From Paracidovorax valerianellae (GTDB taxonomy: Bacteria; Pseudomonadota; Gammaproteobacteria; Burkholderiales; Burkholderiaceae_C), in assembly GCF_900102625.1 (NCBI RefSeq), contig NZ_FMZC01000001.1, positions 62,001 through 126,000 on the forward strand: a stretch of DNA of 64,000 bases, written 5' to 3'. The notes under the pieces are model-generated. The model was not told the origin of the DNA, ran no database searches, and worked only from the letters and a program-made list of their open reading frames with translations. The position numbers were made by a program, and so were the translations under genes. Below are positions 9,396 through 17,120 of the stretch, piece by piece. Position 1 is the first letter of the stretch. Each line of letters opens with the position of its first letter.

Positions 9396-10505
9396 TCAGT
9401 GCGCGGTGGCAGTGGCGGCCGCGACGATTTCAATCTGCGCCCCGTCGCTTTCCAGCCGAACCGGCAGCACCTTGGGCAATGCCTGCAGGAAGTTCTCCAG
9501 GTGGCGCGGATCGAAGGTGCCGGTGACGCGCAAGGCGCCGACGGCCGGGTCGCGAAGCATCAGCCGGGTCGGCCCGTAGCGCTCGAACTCTGCCAAGGCT
9601 TGCGCCAGCGGAACGTTGTCGAAGGTGATGCGGCCGTCCCGCCAGGGCGCCACGCCCGCCGCGGGCACCGGGCTCACGGGCGCCAGGCGCCCTGCACCAT
9701 CTGCCACCACCTGTTGGCCGGCGGTGAGCACCACGGCCGGTTCTGCAGCCTGAGTGCCCTGCGGCCTGCCAGGGACTGCGGCGGCGACGGCCGATACCCG
9801 CACACGCCCTTCGTCCACGGCCACCCGAACGCCCTCATCCCCCGTAACGCCAGCGGTGTTGCGCACTGAAAAGCGCGTGCCGACGACAGTCACTTTCACT
9901 GCGCCGGCGAACACGTCGAACGGCCGCGCGGTATCGCCCTGCACCTGGAACATGGCCTGCCCCTCGGGCAAGCGCACTTCGCGCCGCTGGCGGTACAGCG
10001 CCACTTCGACCCGCGTGGCGGTGTCCAGCCGCAGGCGACTGCCGTCTGGCAAATGCACATCCAATTGCTGGCCGCGCTCGGTCGAAAAGTTCTGCACGAA
10101 GAGCGGTTGCTGCTGCCAGTGGTCCCAGGCCAGATAGCTTCCGCCGCCGGTCATCGCCAGCACCACGGCGGCCACTGCCGCCTGAGGCACCAGGGCGGAC
10201 CAGTTCCGCAGCCAGGCTCTGCGGCCTTGTGACGAAGGGCTTTCGGACTGGCTCGCCTGTGCGGCTTTGTCGTTGGCCAGTTGTCGGCGCAATTGCTTCA
10301 CGCCCGCAGCGGGCAAGGCATCCAGCCGCTGCCAGTCGGCCTGCCAGCGGGCGAAGGCGGCGCGCCGGCCCGGGTGCCCCGCCAGCCAGGCATGAAACTC
10401 TGCGTCCTGTCCCGAACCCACCGCCCGGCCCTGGCGCACGAACCACTCCAGCGCCTCGGCATCGAGGTCGCTGGGCGAAGGGGCAGCGTGGTGATGATCG
10501 GTCAT
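9396..10505 (-). CDS. fecR: FecR-type anti-sigma/sigma regulator
   Basis: A 369-residue inner-membrane regulator that passes the signal from the receptor's STN domain to the cytoplasmic sigma factor. The N-terminal ~75 residues are the DUF4880 segment (LDAEALEWFVRQGRAVGSGQ... FHAWLAGHPGRRAAFARW). One transmembrane helix lies near residues 125-145 (VPQAAVAAVVLAMTGGGSYL). The FecR domain follows (GQQLDVHLPDGSRLRLDTAT, VVGTRFSVRN), then a C-terminal STN-interacting domain (ITFDNVPLAQALAEFERYGP). The ATG at 10505 was chosen because DUF4880 begins shortly after it. It sits 82 bp downstream of the sigma gene, with a putative ECF promoter in the gap. Confidence 0.92.
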   Translation of the reverse strand: MTDHHHAAPSPSDLDAEALEWFVRQGRAVGSGQDAEFHAWLAGHPGRRAAFARWQADWQRLDALPAAGVKQLRRQLANDKAAQASQSESPSSQGRRAWLRNWSALVPQAAVAAVVLAMTGGGSYLAWDHWQQQPLFVQNFSTERGQQLDVHLPDGSRLRLDTATRVEVALYRQRREVRLPEGQAMFQVQGDTARPFDVFAGAVKVTVVGTRFSVRNTAGVTGDEGVRVAVDEGRVRVSAVAAAVPGRPQGTQAAEPAVVLTAGQQVVADGAGRLAPVSPVPAAGVAPWRDGRITFDNVPLAQALAEFERYGPTRLMLRDPAVGALRVTGTFDPRHLENFLQALPKVLPVRLESDGAQIEIVAAATATAH

Positions 10506-10529
10506 GCGAAGTAGGAAGGCTACCTGGGA

Positions 10530-10561
10530 GTAGACGCGCAGCCAGCCGAAATCCCAACCTG
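10530..10561 (-). promoter_or_regulatory. putative ECF-sigma promoter before fecR
   Basis: The boxes CAGGTTGGG and GCGCGTCTAC are separated by 13 nt, identical in both boxes and spacing to the motif before the receptor. The motif ends 24 bp upstream of the fecR ATG and lies between the sigma gene stop and fecR. The 13-nt spacers differ in sequence, so this is not a simple copied block. Confidence 0.65.
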
Positions 10562-10587
10562 CGTCGGCCAAGCCAAGGTGCGAGGCA

Positions 10588-11136
10588 TCAAAGCGGTCCC
10601 TTCGAGTCGGCAACATCGCCCGACGGAAGAGCTCTGCCCTCCAACTGGTCCTGGCAATCGCGGCAAGCCTGCATGCCGCGCTGGATGTGCCGCTCCACCA
10701 TGGTGGTCGATATGCCCATCTGCCGGGCGATCTCGGCCTGCGTCAGGCCGTCGAATTTGTACAGGATGAACGCCTCACGGCACCGCAGCGGCAGCGCGCC
10801 GATGGCGGCCAGCAGGGCGCTCACCGTCTGCGAAGACATGGCTGCGGCCTCGGGTTCGAAGGCATCTGGCGCTGCCAGGCTTTGCGTGGCGTGCTCGAAG
10901 GCGTCGTCGTCCAGCGGCGCGTGCTGGCCGCGCACGGCATGGCGGCGGTGCTGGTCGATCACCAGATTGCGCGCCGTGCGATAGAGCAGCGCACGGGGTT
11001 CCGCGATGCGCTCGCCCGACTGCTCCAGGGCCAGCACCCGCGCATAACTCTCTTGCGCCAGGTCGGCCGCCATCTCGCGGTCCTTGACGGACCCCTGAAG
11101 GAACCTCAGCAGTTCTCGGTAATAGCGCACGAACAC
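10588..11136 (-). CDS. ECF sigma factor, FecI family
   Basis: A 182-residue group IV sigma-70 factor. Region 2 spans residues ~5-75 (RELLRFLQGSVKDREMAADL, AQESYARVL, ALLYRTARNLVIDQHRR) and region 4 spans ~110-165 (ALPLRCREAFILYKFDGLTQ, AEIARQMGISTTMVERHI), the second being the -35-binding helix-turn-helix. The pattern DLAQ-E-YARVL and HIQRGMQACRDC is typical of iron-starvation sigma factors. The start is a GTG at 11136 with no strong ribosome site, so a short upstream start is possible. It is the first gene of the iron locus and is preceded by a Fur-like box. Confidence 0.92.
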   Translation of the reverse strand: MFVRYYRELLRFLQGSVKDREMAADLAQESYARVLALEQSGERIAEPRALLYRTARNLVIDQHRRHAVRGQHAPLDDDAFEHATQSLAAPDAFEPEAAAMSSQTVSALLAAIGALPLRCREAFILYKFDGLTQAEIARQMGISTTMVERHIQRGMQACRDCQDQLEGRALPSGDVADSKGPL

Positions 11137-11230
11137 GGAAATCAGGGCCAGAAAATGGGCAACTGCCCATCGGAATGGCCAGACCCGGCGACGGCCAGGA
11201 TCGATAGCGCAAAAGGCAAGTGAGGGCGGC

Positions 11231-11262
11231 AGTATAAAAGATGCAGTAAATGAGATTCACTT
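11231..11262 (-). promoter_or_regulatory. putative Fur-controlled promoter of the sigma gene
   Basis: On the minus strand a TATACT hexamer (11231-11236) lies about 95 bp before the sigma gene. Just upstream is AAGTGAATCTCATT (11249-11262), which resembles half of the Fur consensus (AATGAGAATCATT) read on the other strand. Its place between the -35 and -10 positions suits repression by iron-loaded Fur. No convincing -35 hexamer was found. Confidence 0.4.
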
Positions 11263-11301
11263 CGAACTGCAACCTCTCCGAAAGGTCATGAACGGCTTCA
11301 G

Positions 11302-12105
11302 CTACCCATGCGAAAGCCAGGAGATCGGAACCGGAAATGGGTGCCCGCTCAACGCCTGAACGAATACCGCCACGACCGCTACGCCGTAAATGGCGGCCAC
11401 CGCCAGCACGCCTTGGCGGCGTAAGACATGAAACGGCGAAAGCGCCCAGACGATCAGCGGTACGGCGTGCATGGAATGGGTGGCGAGAAAGTGCGACACC
11501 CGAAGGTCTGCAGCACCGAAGCGGTGGCTTCCCAGCACGGCCATGGTGCCGGCGGTGGCGAGCGTCAGCACGCCTGTCATCCACAAGCCGATGACGATGG
11601 CATCGCGCATGCCGTCGTCAATCGACCGCCGGCTGGGATGGCGCGCAAGGCCCAGCGCAACCACCGGGGCCAGGGCCAGCAGCGCGAGGGAGCCTGCGCC
11701 CATCGCCGCATACAGCGCCGCATCGAATGCCGTGGCAGCGTTGAAATGAGAGCCGACGCCCCGCGCGGACTGCAAGGTGATGATGGCCTGCTCCAGCACG
11801 ATGGCCGCTGAGCCGGCAATGACGGGCCAGCGAAAAGCGCCGGTCTTGCGCCACGCCGGATCGATGAATGTGGCGAATGCACCCAGGCTCAACAGATAGA
11901 CCGCAAATCCCGCCGCGAACTTGATCGGCTTGGCCCAGACCGACACCCCCAGGAGCTCGCGCGGGTCCAGCAGCCAGGCCAGCACCAGCACCGGCAGCAA
12001 TGCCAAGAAGGCGAAGGCGAGCTGGGTCATGAGAGGTTCCCAATCCGACACGGCGGGAAAACGGTCTCGGGTGGCGAACGGTGATGGCGCAGTCATGGAC
12101 GTCAT
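11302..12105 (-). CDS. conserved membrane protein, about seven TM helices
   Basis: A 267-residue polytopic membrane protein that I do not recognise by name. Hydrophobic segments are visible near residues 27-45 (LAFAFLALLPVLVLAWLL), 62-78, 92-110, 128-155, 170-188, 205-222 and 235-252. Charged pairs such as SRRSIDDGMRD mark a likely cytoplasmic loop. No catalytic motif is evident. It begins 21 bp after the stop of the ABA4-like gene on the same strand, so the two probably form an operon facing away from the TetR gene. It may be involved in envelope or lipid chemistry, but nothing in the sequence proves that. Confidence 0.7.
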   Translation of the reverse strand: MTSMTAPSPFATRDRFPAVSDWEPLMTQLAFAFLALLPVLVLAWLLDPRELLGVSVWAKPIKFAAGFAVYLLSLGAFATFIDPAWRKTGAFRWPVIAGSAAIVLEQAIITLQSARGVGSHFNAATAFDAALYAAMGAGSLALLALAPVVALGLARHPSRRSIDDGMRDAIVIGLWMTGVLTLATAGTMAVLGSHRFGAADLRVSHFLATHSMHAVPLIVWALSPFHVLRRQGVLAVAAIYGVAVVAVFVQALSGHPFPVPISWLSHG

Positions 12106-12126
12106 GGCGGTCTTTGCGGAAAAGGC

Positions 12127-12564
12127 TCAGGCCGCTGCCATGGCTGGCTGCCGGCGCGGTACAAGAGTGCGAACGAGCAGGTACATCAAAAACCCTGCGG
12201 GGCCGAAGAGGAAGGTCGCGGGCAAACACGGCAACACCCACCAGAACGACACTTTCCGTCGCGAGGCATCGCGCACCTCCCATGCCCCGAGGGCCAGGTC
12301 GAAAGCCAGGTAATGCAGCCAGCCGGCCAGCAACACCGGCCGCGAAGCAAACAGGCGCGCCACCCCGTCGAGCGATGAAAAATCACCGTCCGCGCCACTG
12401 AAATGGACCAGCATCAGCGCGGTGTAGACGACCGCGATCAACGACGGAACGATCCAAGCGGCGATGCGATTCGGCCACTTCGGTGTGAACGGGCTTGCCA
12501 GCAACGCAAGCCAGCCCACCATCGCCAGAAAGGACGCCGCAGAAAACAGGTGATCAAGGGACAT
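12127..12564 (-). CDS. ABA4-like family (DUF4281) membrane protein
   Basis: A 145-residue protein with four hydrophobic helices (SAASFLAMVGWLALLAS, WIVPSLIAVVYTALMLVHF, WLHYLAFDLALGAWEVRDA, CLPATFLFGPAGFLMYLLVR). The motif HYLAFDLALGAWEVRDA and the closing FGPAGFLMYLLVR match the ABA4-like family, named for a plant neoxanthin factor; bacterial members have no assigned activity. The ATG at 12564 is preferred over a GTG two codons upstream. It is transcribed away from the TetR-family gene, and a 12-bp perfect inverted repeat lies between them, so TetR control is likely. Confidence 0.75.
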   Translation of the reverse strand: MSLDHLFSAASFLAMVGWLALLASPFTPKWPNRIAAWIVPSLIAVVYTALMLVHFSGADGDFSSLDGVARLFASRPVLLAGWLHYLAFDLALGAWEVRDASRRKVSFWWVLPCLPATFLFGPAGFLMYLLVRTLVPRRQPAMAAA

Positions 12565-12607
12565 AGGCACTCACTGCTTCACAAAACACGCTATAACGGC
12601 GCAATCC

Positions 12608-12639
12608 AGACACTGTAAAGTAAGATTTTTACAGTGTCT
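12608..12639. promoter_or_regulatory. TetR-type operator: 12-bp perfect inverted repeat
   Basis: The arms AGACACTGTAAA (12608-12619) and TTTACAGTGTCT (12628-12639) are exact reverse complements separated by 8 nt. The palindrome lies between the divergent ABA4-like and TetR genes. Its 32-bp size fits binding by one or two TetR dimers. It most likely controls both directions. Confidence 0.75.
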
Positions 12640-12671
12640 AGATAATTCTGTTTTGAATGAGAAGGCAGCGC

Positions 12672-13385
12672 ATGGAAGACAAGATAAAAACCTCGACCAG
12701 CCCGAAGAAAACATCGCCCACCGCTCCCAGGAAGCGCGCAGCGCTGCCAGCGGCAGGGGTGGCGGATCGCGGCTATCACCACGGCGACCTGCGCGCCGCC
12801 TTGCTCGACGCAGCCGAGGCCGAACTGATCGAGAACGGCGTGGCCGGCTTTTCGCTGCGGGGGACCGCGCGGCGCGCAGGCGTGAGCCACGCAGCGCCTG
12901 CGCACCACTTCGCCAACACTGGGGCGCTGCTGTCTGCGCTGGCGCTGCGGGGCTTTGCGCAGCTATCGAATGCGATGGAGCGTGGGATGGCGCAGACCGA
13001 GGCTAGCCCTCGCGCCAGGTTGGCGGCCTCCGGCAAAGCCTACGTTGCGTTCGCGCGGAAGAATCCGCAGCTTTTCAGGTTGATGTTCTTCGGCAACCAG
13101 CCGCTGCAACTGACGGTGGAAGCGCCAGACGGCGGCACTTCGGCCAACCCGCTGGGTTTGCTTCATTCGTGCATCGAAGCCGCGCTGGGCCCGGGTGCCT
13201 CACCCCTCGACGTGGCAACGGCCGTGGCGTCGAGCTGGGGCCTGGTGCACGGCCTTTCGCATCTGTTGATCGAAGAGGCCGCGGCGTTCCTGCAACCCTT
13301 CGAATCGGATGCTCGGTTGCTGATCGTTGACCGGGCCATCGACCAGTTGGCGGCCGGTCTTGCGCGTCAAGCCTCCGACTTGTAG
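12672..13385 (+). CDS. TetR/AcrR family transcriptional regulator
   Basis: A 237-residue regulator. A basic, Lys/Pro/Ser-rich N-terminal arm (~35 residues) precedes the TetR DNA-binding domain: YHHGDLRAALLDAAEAELIE, then the helix-turn-helix FSLRGTARRAGVSHAAPAHHF. The C-terminal ligand domain has the TetR_C_33-like look (FARKNPQLFRLMFF, PLDVATAVASSWGLVHGLSH). The ATG at 12672 was chosen because AAGG lies at a good distance before it; an ATG at 12658 would add five residues. It is divergent from two membrane-protein genes and shares a palindromic operator with them. The 3' end overlaps the convergent MarR gene by 19 bp. Confidence 0.9.
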   Translation: MEDKIKTSTSPKKTSPTAPRKRAALPAAGVADRGYHHGDLRAALLDAAEAELIENGVAGFSLRGTARRAGVSHAAPAHHFANTGALLSALALRGFAQLSNAMERGMAQTEASPRARLAASGKAYVAFARKNPQLFRLMFFGNQPLQLTVEAPDGGTSANPLGLLHSCIEAALGPGASPLDVATAVASSWGLVHGLSHLLIEEAAAFLQPFESDARLLIVDRAIDQLAAGLARQASDL

Positions 13386-13900
13386 GCCACTAAAAACGCG
13401 TCGGATGCGACCTGATCGGCCAGCGCCCGCAAGTTCGCTGCCGAGGCCGAGCCCAGCACCGCTTCGACCCGCTCGTTGGCGGCGGCCCAGCGCCCGATCG
13501 CTTCTGCCAGCAATTGCTTTCCGCGCGCGGTGAGCACGCCGTGCTTGCTGCGGCGATCCTGGGCATCCTGGTGAAGCTCGACGATGCCATCGCGCACCAG
13601 CGGCCGCAGCGCATGCGTCAATGCCGACAACTGAATGGCAAGGCGGTTTGCCAAGTCCTGCAACGTCGGCCCTTGCCCATCGGCGCTCATGAACTTGCCG
13701 ATCTCCACGATCAGCGCAAGCTGGGTGGCCTTGAGGTTCAAAGGCGCCAGCGCTTCGTCGTACAGCTGACCCAGTCTTCGGGCCGCCAGGCGCACCGACG
13801 TGTTCGTGCAGACCTGCACGCCAGTCATGGCGGCGACATTGGCGACAGCCTGAGCGAGCGCGCAGTCGGCGTCGGTTTCCACAGCGGCGGGGGTTTTCAT
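13367..13900 (-). CDS. MarR family transcriptional regulator
   Basis: A 177-residue winged-helix regulator. Visible elements are a helix carrying TSVRLAARRLGQLYDEALAP, the LKATQLALIVEIGKF region, the recognition helix around LQDLANRLAIQLSALTHALR, and the wing LVRDGIVELHQDAQDRRSKH with GVLTARGKQLLAEA, the classic MarR D-x-R-S pattern. There are three possible starts (TTG 13918, ATG 13909, ATG 13900); GGGA lies just before 13900. It is divergent from an SDR gene, and two identical palindromic boxes lie between them, which suits autorepression and control of the SDR-oxidoreductase pair. Confidence 0.9.
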   Translation of the reverse strand: MKTPAAVETDADCALAQAVANVAAMTGVQVCTNTSVRLAARRLGQLYDEALAPLNLKATQLALIVEIGKFMSADGQGPTLQDLANRLAIQLSALTHALRPLVRDGIVELHQDAQDRRSKHGVLTARGKQLLAEAIGRWAAANERVEAVLGSASAANLRALADQVASDAFLVAYKSEA

Positions 13901-13967
13901 AATTCCCATATTTTTCAAATGGTTGAGTGCTGCACTATTTTTGAAGCACAGCCGTTCAACCGTACAT

Positions 13968-14000
13968 TTGAGCCCTCAACCTATTTAGTTGAGCCCTCAA
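13968..14000. promoter_or_regulatory. two tandem MarR-type operator boxes
   Basis: TTGAGCCCTCAA occurs at 13968-13979 and again at 13989-14000. Each box is a near-palindrome (TTGAG/CTCAA around CC). Their centres are 21 bp apart, two helical turns, so two dimers would bind the same face. They lie 20-52 bp before the SDR start in the divergent MarR/SDR gap. Confidence 0.7.
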
Positions 14001-14019
14001 TTTTATTGGAGAACACCCG

Positions 14020-14820
14020 ATGACCCAGCCCAATTCCAACAAAGTCGCATTGATCACCGGGGCTTCTTCCGGCATCGGCGCGGTCTATGCCGATCGCCTC
14101 GCCGCACGTGGATACGATCTTATTCTGGTCGCCCGGCGTGCCGACCGCCTGCAGGCCCTCAGCGCCCAGATCACCAAAGCCCATGGCGTGAAAGCCGAGG
14201 CGGTCGTGGCAGACCTGAGCCAGTCGGAAGACCTGGCGCGCATCGAAGCGATTCTGTCCAGCAACGAACGCCTGCACGTCCTGGTGAACAACGCCGGCAT
14301 CGCCCGCCTGGGCCCGTTGACGCAACGATCCGCCGACGACACGGCATCCCAGGTCGCCCTCAACATCACCGCCCTCACCCGGCTGACCCAGGCGGTGCTG
14401 CACCCCTTCATCGCCAGAAAACAGGGCTTGATCATCAACATTGCCTCCGTGCTGGGCATCCATGCGATGCCCATCAGTGCGGTCTACAGCGGCACCAAGG
14501 CTTTTGTTCTGCATTACAGCCAGGGCCTGCAACAGGAGCTGGCTGACACGGGCGTGAAGGTTCAGCTCGTTCTGCCCGCATCGACCGCCACCGAAATCTG
14601 GGACCTGTCGGGTGTGCCGCTGGCCGCCCTCAACAAAGACACGCTGATGACCACCGATCACCTGGTCGATGCCGCACTGGCAGGCCTGGACCAGGGCGAG
14701 GCGATCACCTGGCCTTCGGTCGCCGATCTGACGCTGTGGGAAAAGTACGAGGCAGCGCGCGCCGCGCTGTTCGCGGGCTCGCAGATGGGCACGCCAGCGC
14801 CTCGCTACAGCGTCATCTGA
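14020..14820 (+). CDS. short-chain dehydrogenase/reductase (SDR)
   Basis: A 266-residue classical SDR. The NAD(P)-binding motif is TGASSGIG near residue 14, with an arginine pair soon after the second strand (VARRADRL), which suggests NADP(H) preference. The NNAGIA motif lies near residue 94. The catalytic Ser is in NIASVLG, and Tyr and Lys in the YSGTK motif (YxxxK). Substrate is not predictable. TTGGAGAA, 10 nt before the ATG, is a good ribosome site. The Old Yellow Enzyme gene follows after 89 bp, so MarR probably controls a two-gene oxidoreductase unit, perhaps for quinone or enone detoxification; that role is inferred. Confidence 0.9.
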   Translation: MTQPNSNKVALITGASSGIGAVYADRLAARGYDLILVARRADRLQALSAQITKAHGVKAEAVVADLSQSEDLARIEAILSSNERLHVLVNNAGIARLGPLTQRSADDTASQVALNITALTRLTQAVLHPFIARKQGLIINIASVLGIHAMPISAVYSGTKAFVLHYSQGLQQELADTGVKVQLVLPASTATEIWDLSGVPLAALNKDTLMTTDHLVDAALAGLDQGEAITWPSVADLTLWEKYEAARAALFAGSQMGTPAPRYSVI

Positions 14821-14909
14821 TGCCCGAGCGCCGGGACACTCCACAGGGCTTACCGGCGCCCTTTTATCCCGTTCATTCCGCTCATTCACGCTCCCCAAGG
14901 ATTGCCCGA

Positions 14910-15986
14910 ATGCTTTTCGATGCTTTTTCCCTGCGCAACACACCGCTCGCCAATCGCGTCGTGATGTCGCCGCTCACGCGCAGCCGTGCGGTGGACCACA
15001 ACACGCCCAACGCGCTCATGGCGACCTACTACGCGCAGCGCGCGAAGGCCGGCCTGATCATCACGGAAGGCACCTCGCCGTCCCCCAACGGACTGGGCTA
15101 TGCGCGGATTCCCGGCTTGTTCAATGACGCCCAGGTGCAAGGCTGGAAGCTGGTGACGGATGCCGTGCATGCCAAGGGCGGCAAGATCGTCGTGCAGTTG
15201 ATGCACACCGGCCGCGTGGCCCACCAGGACAATCTACCCGCAGGCGCCGAGGTGCTGAGCGCCTCGGCAGACGTCTGCCCCGGCGAGATGTGGACGGACA
15301 CGCAGGGCAACCAGCCGCACACACCGCCCCGCGCCATGAACGAGGCCGACATCCAGGCCGTCATCGGCGATTACGCGACGGCGGCGCGCCTGGCCATCGA
15401 AGCGGGGTTCGACGGTATCGAACTGCACGCAGCCAACGGCTACTTTCTCGAGCAGTTTTTGAACGCCAACATCAACCGGCGCACGGACGGCTACGGCGGC
15501 ACCGCCGAAGGCCGCAACCGCCTGGTGCTCGAAGTCGCGCGGGCTGCGGCGAAGGCAATCGGCGCCGAGCGCGTGGGCATCCGCCTGTCACCGCACGGCG
15601 TCGTCAACAGCGCCGGGGCCTTCGACGGTGTGGACGAACAATATCTGGCGCTGGTGAAGTCGCTCTCGGCACTTGGCCTGATGTACGTGCACGTCCTGGA
15701 CCATTCGGCCATGGGCACCCCGCCGGTGCCCGCGCAACTGAAAGCCGATTTGAGGGCCGCCTTCGAAGGCCCATTCATCCTCGCCGGTGGACTCGACAAA
15801 GCCGGCGCGCAGCAGGCCCTGACCGAAGGCCGCGCGGACCTGACCGCCTTTGGCCGCGCGTTCATCGCCAACCCCGACCTGGTCGAGAGAATGCGCAAGA
15901 ACGCGCCGCTGAACGCGCCCTCTCCCGCCACGTTCTACACGCCCGGCGCCGAAGGGTATACGGACTACCCGACGCTCTCTGCCTAG
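14910..15986 (+). CDS. Old Yellow Enzyme family NADH:flavin oxidoreductase (NemA-like)
   Basis: A 358-residue FMN enzyme of the OYE/N-ethylmaleimide reductase family, which reduces alpha,beta-unsaturated carbonyls, nitro compounds and maleimides. Motifs are FSLRNTPLANRVVMSPLTRS at the start, GLIITEGTSPSPNGLGY for FMN, QLMHTGRVAH, and the substrate-binding pair in ELHAANGYFLEQFL (HxxN) followed by NRRTDGYGG. The phosphate-binding end is ILAGGLDKAGAQQAL and LTAFGRAFIANPDL. Length and order match NemA fully. It lies downstream of the SDR in the same direction. Induction by electrophiles through the neighbouring MarR would fit the family. Confidence 0.93.
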   Translation: MLFDAFSLRNTPLANRVVMSPLTRSRAVDHNTPNALMATYYAQRAKAGLIITEGTSPSPNGLGYARIPGLFNDAQVQGWKLVTDAVHAKGGKIVVQLMHTGRVAHQDNLPAGAEVLSASADVCPGEMWTDTQGNQPHTPPRAMNEADIQAVIGDYATAARLAIEAGFDGIELHAANGYFLEQFLNANINRRTDGYGGTAEGRNRLVLEVARAAAKAIGAERVGIRLSPHGVVNSAGAFDGVDEQYLALVKSLSALGLMYVHVLDHSAMGTPPVPAQLKADLRAAFEGPFILAGGLDKAGAQQALTEGRADLTAFGRAFIANPDLVERMRKNAPLNAPSPATFYTPGAEGYTDYPTLSA

Positions 15987-16053
15987 GCAAGGTGCCGGCG
16001 CTGGCGGATCACCAGCGCCGGCCAATTTGGGCGGAGGACCGAACCCGGCCCGC

Positions 16054-17007
16054 CTACAAATCCGGCGCCCGGTACACCAGCACCTTCAGCGCCCTCTCCG
16101 CCTGCACGTCTGCAAACACTGGTGGATTGGGCACGCGCTCGACGAACGCCAGCTCCGGCGCCAGTTCCTGCATCTGGCCTTGCAAAAAGTCGGTGCCCAG
16201 TTCCGGCGCATTCAGGCACAGCAGCGCGTGGCCACCCGGCGCCAGCAGATCGGGCAGCCGCCGCATCAGCCGGGCGTAGTCCTTGGTCGCGACGAAGCTG
16301 CCCTTCTGGTAACTGGGCGGGTCCACGATCACCAGTCCGTACGGCCCGCCGCGCGTGATCTTTCCCCAGGTGCTGAAGATGTCGTGCGCCAGAAAGCTCG
16401 CGCCGCTGGCCAAGCCGTTGAGTTGGTGGTTCTGCTGCCCGATGGCAATCGCGCCATGGGCCATGTCCACATTCATCACATGCCGCGCGCCTGCCTGCAG
16501 CGCTGCGACCGAGAAGGCGCAGGTGTAGGCGAACAGGTTCAGCACCTTGGCGCCGCGCGGCTCCCGGGCCCTGTCGGCCGCGAGATGCTCACGCACCCAG
16601 CGCCGCCCTTCGGCCATGTCCAGGAACAGGCCGTGGTTCTGCCCCTTCAGCACATGCACGCGAAAGCGCGCGCCCTGCTCCGTGACCACGTGCGGATCGG
16701 GCACGCTGCCGGCCATCAGCCGCGTGTCGGCCCGGCCCTGCACGCGCATTTGCTCGTGCCGGCACTGGAAAACCCAGTTCAACGGCTCGCCCGGCGCAAT
16801 CTGCGACCAGCGGGCCTCCAACGCCGCGCCGATGGTGGCGAGTTCTTCGTCGGCGACGGGCTCGAAGCTCGTGAGAACGAACACGGGGGGGTACGCATCC
16901 AGCGACCACTGCTCGCAGCCGGGAAACAGCCCGCCGCGGCCATGGAAAATGCGCTGGGCATCGGTGGGAAAAGCCATCGCGGCGATGGCATCGAGCAAAG
17001 GTTGCAT
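16054..17007 (-). CDS. class I SAM-dependent methyltransferase (RlmI/RlmK-like)
   Basis: A 317-residue methyltransferase of the COG1092 type, related to 23S rRNA m5C methylases. The SAM motif I is VLNLFAYTCAFSVAALQAGA, the acidic end of motif II is VMNVDMAHGAI, and motif IV is LVIVDPPSYQKGSF. The first ~140 residues form a divergent substrate-binding part (GRADTRLMAGSVPDPHVVTE). It lacks the N-terminal PUA domain of RlmI, so rRNA may not be its substrate. The start at 17007 was preferred to a codon ten residues upstream that lies within the repeat-bearing gap. It is divergent from the AraC-type gene. Confidence 0.85.
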   Translation of the reverse strand: MQPLLDAIAAMAFPTDAQRIFHGRGGLFPGCEQWSLDAYPPVFVLTSFEPVADEELATIGAALEARWSQIAPGEPLNWVFQCRHEQMRVQGRADTRLMAGSVPDPHVVTEQGARFRVHVLKGQNHGLFLDMAEGRRWVREHLAADRAREPRGAKVLNLFAYTCAFSVAALQAGARHVMNVDMAHGAIAIGQQNHQLNGLASGASFLAHDIFSTWGKITRGGPYGLVIVDPPSYQKGSFVATKDYARLMRRLPDLLAPGGHALLCLNAPELGTDFLQGQMQELAPELAFVERVPNPPVFADVQAERALKVLVYRAPDL

Positions 17008-17029
17008 GGCGGAATTGTGGCAAAGATAT

Positions 17030-17090
17030 TGAGCCAAAATGCCCTCCAGCGCATATTTAACTAGGGTGATTAGCTATAGTTTTAATAGCA
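17030..17090 (-). repeat. 61-bp dispersed repeat, copy 2 (intergenic)
   Basis: On the minus strand: TGCTATTAAAACTATAGC (18), a 20-nt centre, GCGCTGGAGGGC (12), ATTTTGGCTCA (11). It fills most of the divergent gap between the methyltransferase and AraC genes, 23 bp from the first and 31 bp from the second. Confidence 0.8.
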
Positions 17091-17120
17091 ACCCATTCAT
17101 TCTCAGCAAATTCCTCACGC

